A stretch of 64,000 nucleotides of DNA, from the NCBI GenBank assembly GCA_016722375.1, contig JADKJG010000006.1:124001-188000 (forward strand), in the 5' to 3' direction. Source of the stretch: Bacteroidota bacterium. GTDB lineage: Bacteria; Bacteroidota; Bacteroidia; Chitinophagales; LD1. A model generated the notes under the pieces. It saw nothing but the letters and a program-made list of their open reading frames with translations, made no database searches and had not been told where the DNA came from. A program made the position numbers and the translations under genes. Shown here one piece after another: positions 56,596 to 64,000 of this stretch; position 1 is the first letter of the stretch, and every line of letters starts with the position of its first letter.

Positions 56596-59500
56596 ATGGC
56601 TATCAGAAGAGATCAAAAGCAGCGCGCTGATTTTAACAAAATCACCATCACCTTGGCTTCGCCCGATTCTATTCTCGGACGTTCAAATGGTGAAATCAAA
56701 AAACCCGAAACGATTAACTACCGTACGTACAAACCCGAAATGGAAGGTTTGTTCTGCGAGCGTGTTTTCGGACCTACCAAAGATTATGAGTGTTATTGCG
56801 GTAAGTACAAAAGAATCCGTTACAAAGGCATCGTTTGCGACCGCTACGATGTAGAAGTTACAGAAAAGAAAGTTCGCCGCGAACGTATGGGTCACATTAA
56901 ATTGACTGTGCCTATCGTTCACATCTGGTATTTCAAATCCCTGCCAAACAAAATTGGTTACTTATTAGGGATGTCTTCCAAAAAGTTGGAAAGCGTTGTT
57001 TATTATGAAAAGTATGTGGTCGTTCAACCGGGTAAAGCTGCCAACGGTGTTACCCTGATGACCGAGAAAGGTGAGGAGAAAAGAAACGTTGGCTATCTAG
57101 ACCTGCTGTCTGAAGAAGAATATATGTCGGCCTTCGATAATGAGGAGTTGAAAAACAACCACATGTTGGAGGATACTGACCCAAATAAGTTTATCGCCAA
57201 GATGGGTGCTGATGCTGTGAAAGAATTGCTTTCCCGCATCAACCTGAACGAATTATCTTATGAACTTCGCCATGCAGCGGCCAATGAAACCTCTCGTCAG
57301 CGCAAGGCAGAAGCTTTGAAGCGTTTGAGCGTGGTAGAAATGTTCCGCGAAGCAGAAGAGCGTGGCGAAAATAAACCAGAGTGGATGGTGGTTCAGTATC
57401 TGCCGGTTATTCCACCTGAGTTGCGTCCTTTAGTTCCTTTGGACGGGGGGCGTTTTGCGTCTTCCGATTTGAATGATTTATATAGAAGAGTGATTATCAG
57501 AAACAACCGTCTTAAAAGACTGTTGGAAATCAAGGCACCTGAAGTAATTCTGCGCAATGAAAAGCGCATGTTACAAGAGGCCGTGGATTCTCTTTTCGAT
57601 AACTCACGTAAGTCTAACGCGGTTAAAGCGGAAGGTGGTCGTGCGTTGAAATCACTTTCTGATGTATTAAAAGGAAAACAAGGACGTTTCCGTCAGAATT
57701 TGTTAGGAAAGCGGGTGGACTATTCTGGTCGTTCGGTCATTGTCGTTGGACCCGAATTAAAACTACATGAGTGTGGTCTTCCGAAGGATATGGCTGCGGA
57801 GTTATTCAAGCCGTTTATTATCCGCAAATTGATTGAAAGAGGTATTGTCAAGACGGTTAAGAGCGCTAAGAAATTGGTGGACAAAAAAGAACCGGTTATT
57901 TGGGATATTCTCGAAAACATATTGAAAGGACACCCGGTATTATTAAACCGTGCCCCAACACTACACCGTCTTTCTATTCAGGCTTTCTTGCCTAAACTTA
58001 TCGAAGGAAAGGCGATTCAGTTGCACCCGCTGGTTTGTACCGCGTTCAATGCCGATTTCGACGGTGACCAAATGGCCGTGCACGTGCCCCTGAGCAATGC
58101 CGCTATTTTGGAAGCCCAGTTGTTGATGCTCGGTTCACACAACATCCTGAATCCGCAAAACGGAACTCCTATCACACTTCCTTCACAAGACATGGTCTTG
58201 GGTCTTTATTATATGACCAAAGAAAAGCGCAGCACCAAAACTGAAAAAGTTATCGGTGAAGGACTAGCGTTTTATAGTCAGGAAGAAGCAACTATTGCCT
58301 ATAACGAAGGAAAGGTAGAACTACATGCTCCGGTCAGATGCCGTGTTCGTGTAAAAAATGCAATGGGCAAAATGGAAGTGAAGTTGATGGAGACCACTAT
58401 GGGCCGAATCATCTTTAACAAAGTTGTTCCGGAACAAGTCAGTTACGTAAACAAAATGCTTGGTAAAAAGGCTTTGAAGGATGTTATCGGTAATATTCTT
58501 GCCGAAACCAGTATCCCTACCACAGCTAAATTTCTGGATGATATTAAGAAGCTCGGCTTCTTCTATTCTTTCCGCGGTGGATTAAGTTTCAACCTGATTG
58601 ACGTGGTAGTTCCTTCCAACAAAGAGAAGTTGGTGGATACCGCACAAAAGAAGGTGGACGAGGTTTATGACAGCTACCAGATGGGATTCATTACCGACAA
58701 AGAGCGATTCAACCAGGTTATTGATATCTGGACACACACCGATAGCCAGTTGACCATCCAGTTGATGAAGCAGATTGCCGAAGACAAGCAAGGATTCAAC
58801 TCTATCTTCATGATGTTGGATTCAGGTGCGCGGGGATCTAAACAGCAGATCAAGCAGCTTTCAGGAATGAGAGGTTTGATGGCTAAGCCGCGTAAATCGG
58901 GTTCTACCGGTAGCGAGGTTATCGAGAACCCAATATTGGCGAACTTTAAAGAAGGATTGTCGGTATTGGAGTACTTCATCTCTACACACGGTGCGCGTAA
59001 AGGTCTTTCAGATACGGCCTTGAAAACAGCAGATGCCGGATACCTCACTCGTCGTTTGGTGGATGTGGCACAAGATGTTGTTATCAATGTGGATGACTGT
59101 GGAACTTTGCGTGGAATCACGATAACGGCTCTGAAAGACAACGAAGATATTGTTGAACCATTATTTGATCGTATCCTCGGACGCACTTCCTTGTTGGATG
59201 TTCTTCATCCTGAGACCGACGAACTGTTGGTATCTGCCGGTGAGGAAATCAAGGAAGCAACTGCCCGTAAGGTAGAAGAATCAGGTGTTGAAGCGGTGGA
59301 AATTCGCTCGGTACTGACCTGCGAAAGCAAGAAAGGTGTTTGTGTGAAATGCTATGGCAGAAACTTGGCTACGAACCGCACAGCCGAAGAAGGAGATGCA
59401 GTAGGAATTATTGCTGCTCAATCTATCGGTGAGCCGGGAACGCAGTTGACTCTTCGTACTTTCCACGTGGGAGGTATCGCGAGCATGAGCGCAACTGAAA

Positions 59501-60933
59501 ATGAAATGAAAGCGAAATTTGATGGGGTGGTTCAGTTTGATGGTGTAAGAACGACTCACGGTGTAGATGAGCAAGGCGAAAAAATAAATATCGTCATTGG
59601 TCGTACCGGCGAAATGAGAATTGTGAAGGAAGATAACCCGGACAAAACGCTTATCTCCAACCACATTCCTTACGGTTCACAAATTTTTGTGAAAGACGGT
59701 AAACTGATTAAGAAGGGGGATGTGATTTGTAGATGGGATCCATACAACAACGTCATCATCGCCGAAGTGAACGGTAAGGTGAAGTTTGAACAGATTATCG
59801 AGAACGTTACTTATCGCGATGAAATGGATGAACAAACCGGTCACCGCGAAAAGGTAATTATCGAATCTAAGGACAAAACAAAAATTCCTTCTCTTATCGT
59901 CGAGCATGGAAAGGATGGCAAAGTCTATAACTTGCCTTTAGCAGCTCACATTGTGGTAGCTAACGGCGAACAAGTGAAACAAGGTCAGATTCTTTCCAAG
60001 ATTCCGAGAGTGATGGGCAAGGTGAAGGATATCACCGGAGGTCTTCCACGCGTTACCGAATTATTCGAAGCACGTAACCCGAGCAATCCGGCCACCGTAG
60101 CAGAAATTGACGGTGTTGTTCGTTTTGGAGGTGTGAAAAGAGGTAACCGCGAAATCATCGTGGAGAGCCGCGAAGGAGAAATCAAGAAATACCTCGTGCC
60201 TCTTTCCAAACACATCCTCGTTCAGGAGCAGGATTTCGTTCGTGCAGGAACTCCGCTTTCAGATGGAGCCACTACGCCGAGCGATATTCTAAACATCAAA
60301 GGACCATTTGCTGTTCAGGAATATCTTGTCAATGAAATTCAAGAAGTATATCGCTTACAGGGTATCAAAATCAACGATAAACACATCGAGGTGATCGTTC
60401 GCCAGATGATGAGCAAGATGATTATTGACGATCCGGGCGACACTCGTTTCCTCGAAGGCACTTCAGTAGAAAAGTTTGAACTCCTGCGCGTCAATGATGA
60501 AATGTTCGACAAGAAAGTCATCACCGAATCTCATGGATCAGAAAGCATGCGCCCTGGACAGATTGTCACCCTGCGTGGCATCCGCGAAGAAAATTCCGTA
60601 CTGCGCCGTGCCGACAAGAAACTAGTTGAATGGCGCGATGCTATCCCGGCTACTGCTTCATCACAGTTGCAAGGAATCACCCGCGCATCACTTTCTACCT
60701 ACTCATGGATTTCGGCAGCTTCCTTCCAGGAAACCACCAAGGTACTCAGCACCGCTTCTATCCGCGCCAAGAGAGATTACCTCGAAGGTCTGAAAGAAAA
60801 CGTCATCGTTGGTCACCGCATTCCGGCAGGAACCGGTCTGCGCCGCTTCAAAAAGTTGATAGTAGCCAACAAAGAAGAACTGGAGCAGTTGGAAAACAAA
60901 ACCACCGAAACCGGTGTGCAGCTAATCGGATAA
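56596..60933 (+). CDS. rpoC: DNA-directed RNA polymerase subunit beta'
   Basis: A full-length 1445-residue beta' subunit. The catalytic magnesium loop [12 protein letters not shown] is present (about 485-496), as are the rudder/bridge regions, the trigger loop segment [17 protein letters not shown] and the second zinc site ([24 protein letters not shown]). The first zinc site has C66, C68 and C81, but the fourth ligand is Tyr84 (CDRYDVEV where CDRCGVEV is expected). No rpoB lies upstream, although the pair is adjacent in nearly all bacteria; a methyltransferase gene on the other strand is there instead. A terminator follows. Confidence 0.97.
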   Translation: MAIRRDQKQRADFNKITITLASPDSILGRSNGEIKKPETINYRTYKPEMEGLFCERVFGPTKDYECYCGKYKRIRYKGIVCDRYDVEVTEKKVRRERMGHIKLTVPIVHIWYFKSLPNKIGYLLGMSSKKLESVVYYEKYVVVQPGKAANGVTLMTEKGEEKRNVGYLDLLSEEEYMSAFDNEELKNNHMLEDTDPNKFIAKMGADAVKELLSRINLNELSYELRHAAANETSRQRKAEALKRLSVVEMFREAEERGENKPEWMVVQYLPVIPPELRPLVPLDGGRFASSDLNDLYRRVIIRNNRLKRLLEIKAPEVILRNEKRMLQEAVDSLFDNSRKSNAVKAEGGRALKSLSDVLKGKQGRFRQNLLGKRVDYSGRSVIVVGPELKLHECGLPKDMAAELFKPFIIRKLIERGIVKTVKSAKKLVDKKEPVIWDILENILKGHPVLLNRAPTLHRLSIQAFLPKLIEGKAIQLHPLVCTAFNADFDGDQMAVHVPLSNAAILEAQLLMLGSHNILNPQNGTPITLPSQDMVLGLYYMTKEKRSTKTEKVIGEGLAFYSQEEATIAYNEGKVELHAPVRCRVRVKNAMGKMEVKLMETTMGRIIFNKVVPEQVSYVNKMLGKKALKDVIGNILAETSIPTTAKFLDDIKKLGFFYSFRGGLSFNLIDVVVPSNKEKLVDTAQKKVDEVYDSYQMGFITDKERFNQVIDIWTHTDSQLTIQLMKQIAEDKQGFNSIFMMLDSGARGSKQQIKQLSGMRGLMAKPRKSGSTGSEVIENPILANFKEGLSVLEYFISTHGARKGLSDTALKTADAGYLTRRLVDVAQDVVINVDDCGTLRGITITALKDNEDIVEPLFDRILGRTSLLDVLHPETDELLVSAGEEIKEATARKVEESGVEAVEIRSVLTCESKKGVCVKCYGRNLATNRTAEEGDAVGIIAAQSIGEPGTQLTLRTFHVGGIASMSATENEMKAKFDGVVQFDGVRTTHGVDEQGEKINIVIGRTGEMRIVKEDNPDKTLISNHIPYGSQIFVKDGKLIKKGDVICRWDPYNNVIIAEVNGKVKFEQIIENVTYRDEMDEQTGHREKVIIESKDKTKIPSLIVEHGKDGKVYNLPLAAHIVVANGEQVKQGQILSKIPRVMGKVKDITGGLPRVTELFEARNPSNPATVAEIDGVVRFGGVKRGNREIIVESREGEIKKYLVPLSKHILVQEQDFVRAGTPLSDGATTPSDILNIKGPFAVQEYLVNEIQEVYRLQGIKINDKHIEVIVRQMMSKMIIDDPGDTRFLEGTSVEKFELLRVNDEMFDKKVITESHGSESMRPGQIVTLRGIREENSVLRRADKKLVEWRDAIPATASSQLQGITRASLSTYSWISAASFQETTKVLSTASIRAKRDYLEGLKENVIVGHRIPAGTGLRRFKKLIVANKEELEQLENKTTETGVQLIG

Positions 60934-60955
60934 TCAGTCTCTTAGAATAATTTAC

Positions 60956-60990
60956 AAAGCCCCGACCGGTTCCGCGTCGGGGCTTTTTTA
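60956..60990 (+). terminator. Rho-independent terminator of rpoC
   Basis: Stem AGCCCCGAC / GTCGGGGCT followed by six T, 25 bp after the rpoC stop. Confidence 0.9.
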
Positions 60991-61040
60991 TTTTACAAAT
61001 TTGGGCGGCACCCCCATCCCGATTTCTCTAAAAATAATTT

Positions 61041-61130
61041 GGGCGGCAGCCGGGCTTTCGGCTATATCTTTTTCGACTCGCTTATTTTTTATCGGATGAA
61101 AAAGGATGCCGCCTCTATCCCTGCCGCAAC
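61041..61130 (+). repeat. Bacteroidota intergenic repeat (GGGCGGC...CTTTTT...AAAAAGGAT...ATCCCT type), copy 1
   Basis: Reads GCCGGGCTTTCGGCTATATC, a T-run, ACTCGC, an A-run, GGATGCCGCC and ATCCCTGCC. It aligns with the reverse complement of 62891-63012 through the blocks GCCGGGCTTT, AATCTTTT, ACTCGC, AAAAGGAT and ATCCCT. I recall this pattern from intergenic regions of many Bacteroidota genomes. Confidence 0.7.
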
Positions 61131-61158
61131 GTAGAGACGCAAAATATTGCGTCTCTAC
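61131..61158. repeat. Palindrome GTAGAGACGCAA-aata-TTGCGTCTCTAC
   Basis: Perfect 12-bp arms. It is the second copy of the palindrome at 1946-1969. It overlaps the 3' end of the next gene: the TAG stop codon of that gene lies inside the right arm. Confidence 0.85.
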
Positions 61159-62102
61159 GCCTCCACCACCACATGATAACCGCCTCCGGGGGCATCTGCG
61201 TTATAAAGATTCAGCCGCTCGCGCAGACCGGTGGCAAAACCGATGGTGCCCGCCTTCACCGTGACCGGTGTACCGACAGACACTATCTGTTCAAAACCAT
61301 TCACGCCGCCCGCAGGGTCATTGCTGAAATAAATCCGTAAAGACGAACCGGTAACGGTCACTGTAATATCCGTATCTGCCTTAATGTCCGTCGCACTCAA
61401 ATTCACAATCATGCCGCCCGCCACCGTGCCCTCCAGCACCTGTGCATTTTTCTTGTTCGACTCGTTCAACACATAGTCATTATACTTCGCCTCGTTCACA
61501 TTCAGCCATGCACTTTTGCCATACTCCGCCAGCTTCACCACCGCCGTATATAACTCATTGCCCTTCTTGATCCGGTCATCCACCGCGATGTCGCGATTCT
61601 TCACCGCGTCAATCTGCACATCAATTAAATCATCCAGCGAATCATTTTTCAAATTCAAATCATCCACAATAGCCCCCGTCAAACCATCGCCTGCCAAATC
61701 GGCCATCGCCAAGTTGCTGCGCCGACTCACCGCCCGCGCCGTGCGCACCAAATCATTCACATCCTGCTGACTCAAACTGTCCGTCCGCAAGGCGCGATAT
61801 TGCCCGCTGTCCTCGCCATACTTCACCGCAAACCGCGCAGCAATAGGCCGAATCGCCGCCCGCACCAACTCCGCCGCCGCGTTCCGATTGTTGGTCGCCA
61901 CCACCAAGTCGCCCATCAACTCCTCGTCCGTCGCCGTGGCATCAAACGTATCGCGCAAACCCTCAATCACCGCCAACTTCCCCGCATCCACCCCATAGGT
62001 AGCCAGTTCGGCCAGGTCGCGATTGGCGCTTCCCAACACATTATCCGAAGTCTGAATCAGCTTCGCATCGCTCATTTTGTACTTCCTTTTGACTTCTTTC
62101 AT
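61155..62102 (-). CDS. Lineage-restricted hypothetical protein
   Basis: A 315-residue protein starting MKEVKRKYKMSDAKLIQTSD. The first 210 residues are almost wholly helical and rich in Ala, Asp and Leu; the last 90 are beta-rich with many Thr, Val and Gly (SATDIKADTDITVTVTGSSL). It has no signal peptide from this start; the frame is open to 62189 and would add a hydrophobic stretch. The function is unknown; the helical-then-beta layout recalls the 14611-15216 protein. Its stop codon lies in a palindromic repeat. GC content is higher than in its flanks. Confidence 0.65.
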   Translation of the reverse strand: MKEVKRKYKMSDAKLIQTSDNVLGSANRDLAELATYGVDAGKLAVIEGLRDTFDATATDEELMGDLVVATNNRNAAAELVRAAIRPIAARFAVKYGEDSGQYRALRTDSLSQQDVNDLVRTARAVSRRSNLAMADLAGDGLTGAIVDDLNLKNDSLDDLIDVQIDAVKNRDIAVDDRIKKGNELYTAVVKLAEYGKSAWLNVNEAKYNDYVLNESNKKNAQVLEGTVAGGMIVNLSATDIKADTDITVTVTGSSLRIYFSNDPAGGVNGFEQIVSVGTPVTVKAGTIGFATGLRERLNLYNADAPGGGYHVVVEA

Positions 62103-62331
62103 GGTCTTGTCTTTTTTGTTTTGATGATGATAAGCCACAAAAATAAGCATTATTATCATAAAAACAATACGGGCTGTAATTTTTAACATTAACGCTATAA
62201 TTATATGCCTGACGGCTAACTATTATTAGTACTACGTTAATCTATTTAGGCAGTTATTTGTTAAAATAAATCAGTCTTTATTTATTATTAAGTAATAGGA
62301 AGTTTATTATTAATTACAGGAGATAATTATT

Positions 62332-62380
62332 AACTAATCAGCTAACTATTTTTTAGATAAAAAATGATAGCTGATTAGTT
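62332..62380. repeat. Long AT-rich hairpin
   Basis: Arms AACTAATCAGCTAACTATTT and its near-perfect complement (TAGCTGATTAGTT side) pair over about 22 bp with one or two mismatches. It lies in a stretch (62190-62488) that otherwise holds no gene. Confidence 0.6.
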
Positions 62381-62488
62381 GATAGACTTAGCCTGTTCAA
62401 ATTTGATATCAGGAGACTTTTATCGGTGTTTAATAGTGATGCCAGGTGGGGGTGGGGTGTTTGCGATGCAGTCGCCTTGAAAAAAGGT

Positions 62489-62838
62489 GGTCGAAGACTA
62501 CAAAAGTCTTAAAGACTTTTGTAGTTTAAATCACGGCTAAAGCCAATACAAATCTTCCAAACCCTCTGCCATGAATGGCGGAGTTATTAACAGCGTGCTT
62601 TAGTGTGGTGAGAATCTGGCTCTTGTTAAATGGCTTTAGCCATAATGGTCGAAGACTACAAAAGTCTTAAAGACTTTTGTAGTTTAAATCACGGCTAAAG
62701 CAATCATCTTCAAACCTCCGCCTGAATGGCGGGTTATTAACACAGCGCTTCAGCGTGGTGAGAATCTGGCTCTTGTTAAATGGCTTTAGCCATAATGGTC
62801 GAAGACTACAAAAGTCTTAAAGACTTTTGTAGTTTAAA
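62489..62838 (+). repeat. Tandem composite repeat: three CTACAAAAGTCTT palindromes and two GGCTAAAGCC hairpin elements
   Basis: Palindromes with arms ACTACAAAAGTCTT start near 62496, 62654 and 62804. Between them lie two copies of an element that begins TCACGGCTAAAGC and ends TGGCTTTAGCC (62530-62641 and 62689-62792). The unit repeats at 158 and 150 bp. The same element, inverted, is at 1692-1882, and the palindrome alone is at 14442-14474. Confidence 0.85.
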
Positions 62839-62890
62839 TACTCTGATTGATTTTAATGGAATTGAAATCGTAATGACAATCTTTTCAAAC

Positions 62891-63012
62891 GAGCGCTGAG
62901 CTGCGCGAGGGATTGCAGTGGAAATCCTTTTCTTCTATTTAAAATATGCGAGTAGAAAAGATTGGAACGTAAAGCCCGGCCGACGCCGAGGAACGAGGCG
63001 GGGGACGCGCCA
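62891..63012 (-). repeat. Bacteroidota intergenic repeat, copy 2 (inverted relative to 61041-61130)
   Basis: Reads GAGGGATTGCAGTGGAAATC, CTTTTC, ATATGCGAGTAGAAAAGATT and GGAACGTAAAGCCCGGCC. Its reverse complement aligns with 61041-61130. It lies just after the TonB receptor 3' end. Confidence 0.7.
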
Positions 63013-63067
63013 AAATAGTTGGTAGTTGGCTGATGGCAGCTATCTGCTAACCGCTATCTGCAAACTC

Positions 63068-64000
63068 TTAGAAGGTGTTGAACTTTTTTTCTTTCACTTG
63101 CTCGTTGAGTTTGATGCCGAGGGTGACATAGAAGGTGAGCGGTTCGCTGGGAATGATTCCGGGACCGGGATAGCTGACGGCGCGGCGGGTGAAATAGATG
63201 TTGTTGGTGAAGTTGTTGATGCCGGCCTGCAACTGTAGGCAGCGGATGGAATATTTCGCGCTCCAGTCCATGACGTAGTAGGCGGGAATCAATCCATTGA
63301 TGGCAGTAGGCGTGAATAGCGCGTTGGTGGCATCGGTGAATTGCTGGCTGGTGAAGGCGCCGTTGATGGTGGTGGAGAATTTTTTGTACCGGTAGGTGAT
63401 GCCGCTGCGGAAGGTAATCTGTGGCGCGAATTCTAAATAGTTTCCTTCTACGTTGTGGTAGTTTGATTTGGTGTAGGTGCCGTTGGTGTAGCCGAGTGAG
63501 GTGAACAAGACGAGGTTGCCGGCGTGTTTTGAAATGCCGGAAGCCTGAAAGAAGTCGGCCTCTAAATAAATTTCTGCGCCGAGGCTTCTGGACCGGCCTA
63601 CGTTGGTGGTGTACCGGTAGATGTTGTAGGCGCTGTCTATTATTTGGATTTGACCAATCCGGTTGTTGTATTGCAACCAAAAGCCGCTGACATCAAAATT
63701 GAACCAGTCTATGGTGCCCCGGTAACCGAGGTCGAGATTGAAGCCGGTTTCATCTTTCAGGCCGGGGTCAACGATTTGACTGGTGCGCACGACACGCATA
63801 TCGGTGAAGGTGATGCCTCGGTAGTTTTGGGAAAAGTTGGCGTAGAGTTCTGTTTTTTTCCAGACGCTGTAACTACATCCCAAACCGAGCAGCACGAAAC
63901 TTCTGCTGAGGGAGCGTTCTTCTTGGAATGTAGTGCTGTCAATAATTTCGTTGTAGGATTGATGATAATATCCGCTGGCTTTGGTGCTGATATGCTCGAA
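63068..64000 (-). CDS. TonB-dependent receptor (FecA-like), C-terminal beta-barrel part, cut by window edge
   Basis: The frame is open from the window edge to a stop at 63068, giving 310 residues of outer-membrane beta-barrel: alternating aromatic and polar strands such as LYANFSQNYRGITFTDMRVV, DETGFNLDLGYRGTIDWFNF and NLVLFTSLGYTNGTYTKSNY, ending FYVTLGIKLNEQVKEKKFNTF. The segment with NYRGITF...VDPGLKDETG is typical of FecA/iron-siderophore receptors. The plug and TonB box lie outside the window. The last residue is Phe, as expected for a barrel recognised by the Bam machinery. Confidence 0.85.
   Translation of the reverse strand, partial: FEHISTKASGYYHQSYNEIIDSTTFQEERSLSRSFVLLGLGCSYSVWKKTELYANFSQNYRGITFTDMRVVRTSQIVDPGLKDETGFNLDLGYRGTIDWFNFDVSGFWLQYNNRIGQIQIIDSAYNIYRYTTNVGRSRSLGAEIYLEADFFQASGISKHAGNLVLFTSLGYTNGTYTKSNYHNVEGNYLEFAPQITFRSGITYRYKKFSTTINGAFTSQQFTDATNALFTPTAINGLIPAYYVMDWSAKYSIRCLQLQAGINNFTNNIYFTRRAVSYPGPGIIPSEPLTFYVTLGIKLNEQVKEKKFNTF

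Noticed and set aside
61800..62186. 128-codon plus-strand frame rich in Arg and His
   Set aside because: It is antisense to the 61155 gene and shows only the biased composition expected from its complement.
63054..63680. 208-codon minus-strand frame rich in Arg, His and Gln
   Set aside because: It is an alternative-frame shadow of the TonB receptor barrel, with codon composition typical of such shadows.

Overview
This window comes from a free-living, aerobic member of the Bacteroidota, probably close to the Chitinophagales, Saprospirales or Sphingobacteriales. The evidence is type IX secretion sorting domains on two secreted proteins, an Alternative Complex III (ActABCDEF) operon running into a caa3-type cytochrome oxidase, promoters of the Bacteroidota -33/-7 type (TTG, about 19-21 bp, TAnnTTTG), start sites without Shine-Dalgarno sequences, small AraC regulators, a FecA-like TonB receptor and the intergenic repeats typical of this phylum. 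I saw no tRNA, rRNA, CRISPR array or intact transposase.

Layout. 1-5.7 kb: envelope-stress type small membrane genes (holin-like, YtxH), an AraC regulator, a truncated cheB-cheR fusion and an Uup-type ABC-F ATPase; three copies of a 36-bp end-like sequence lie here. 5.8-8.7 kb: a minus-strand group made of an ECF sigma factor, a small Cys/His anti-sigma-like protein, a frameshifted Omp28-like T9SS protein, a Met-rich membrane protein and a His/Cys-repeat exported protein, plausibly one regulon for metal or redox stress. 8.8-15.2 kb: a helical-repeat protein, a T9SS Asp-box protein, an AlgI/AlgJ-like O-acetylation pair and a lineage-restricted hypothetical protein. 16.1-30.5 kb: the respiratory operon actABCDEF-coxB-coxA-ctaB-cox3-cox3-cox4, carrying electrons from quinol through Alternative Complex III to oxygen; the first cox3 is frameshifted. 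30.6-36.7 kb: small regulators and hypotheticals plus an MmeI-like restriction-methylation enzyme with a VF530 gene overlapping its end. 36.7-45 kb: glpK, arginase, an SGNH hydrolase, dnaX and an M16 double peptidase. 45.8-52.5 kb: a TetR-TolC-MFP-RND efflux operon. 52.6-56.2 kb: aldehyde dehydrogenase, SDR and methyltransferase. 56.6-60.9 kb: rpoC, with no rpoB in front of it. 61-64 kb: a repeat-rich zone, a hypothetical protein and the 3' part of a TonB receptor.

The observations I consider most worth checking are: (1) three unrelated 21-bp tandem arrays (9, 13 and 18 units) that are open in several frames and encode heptapeptide repeats on both strands; (2) a nine-A run in dnaX exactly at the domain III/IV boundary, where a one-base slip in either direction stops translation within a few codons, as in the known Thermus dnaX slippage; (3) rpoC separated from rpoB, with its own promoter and leader, and missing the fourth cysteine of its first zinc site; (4) 36-bp end-like repeats next to a broken cheB-cheR; and (5) families of palindromic intergenic repeats shared between the two ends of the window. 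Two genes (the Omp28-like protein and the first cox3) are each interrupted by a single apparent indel, which may be real or a sequencing error.
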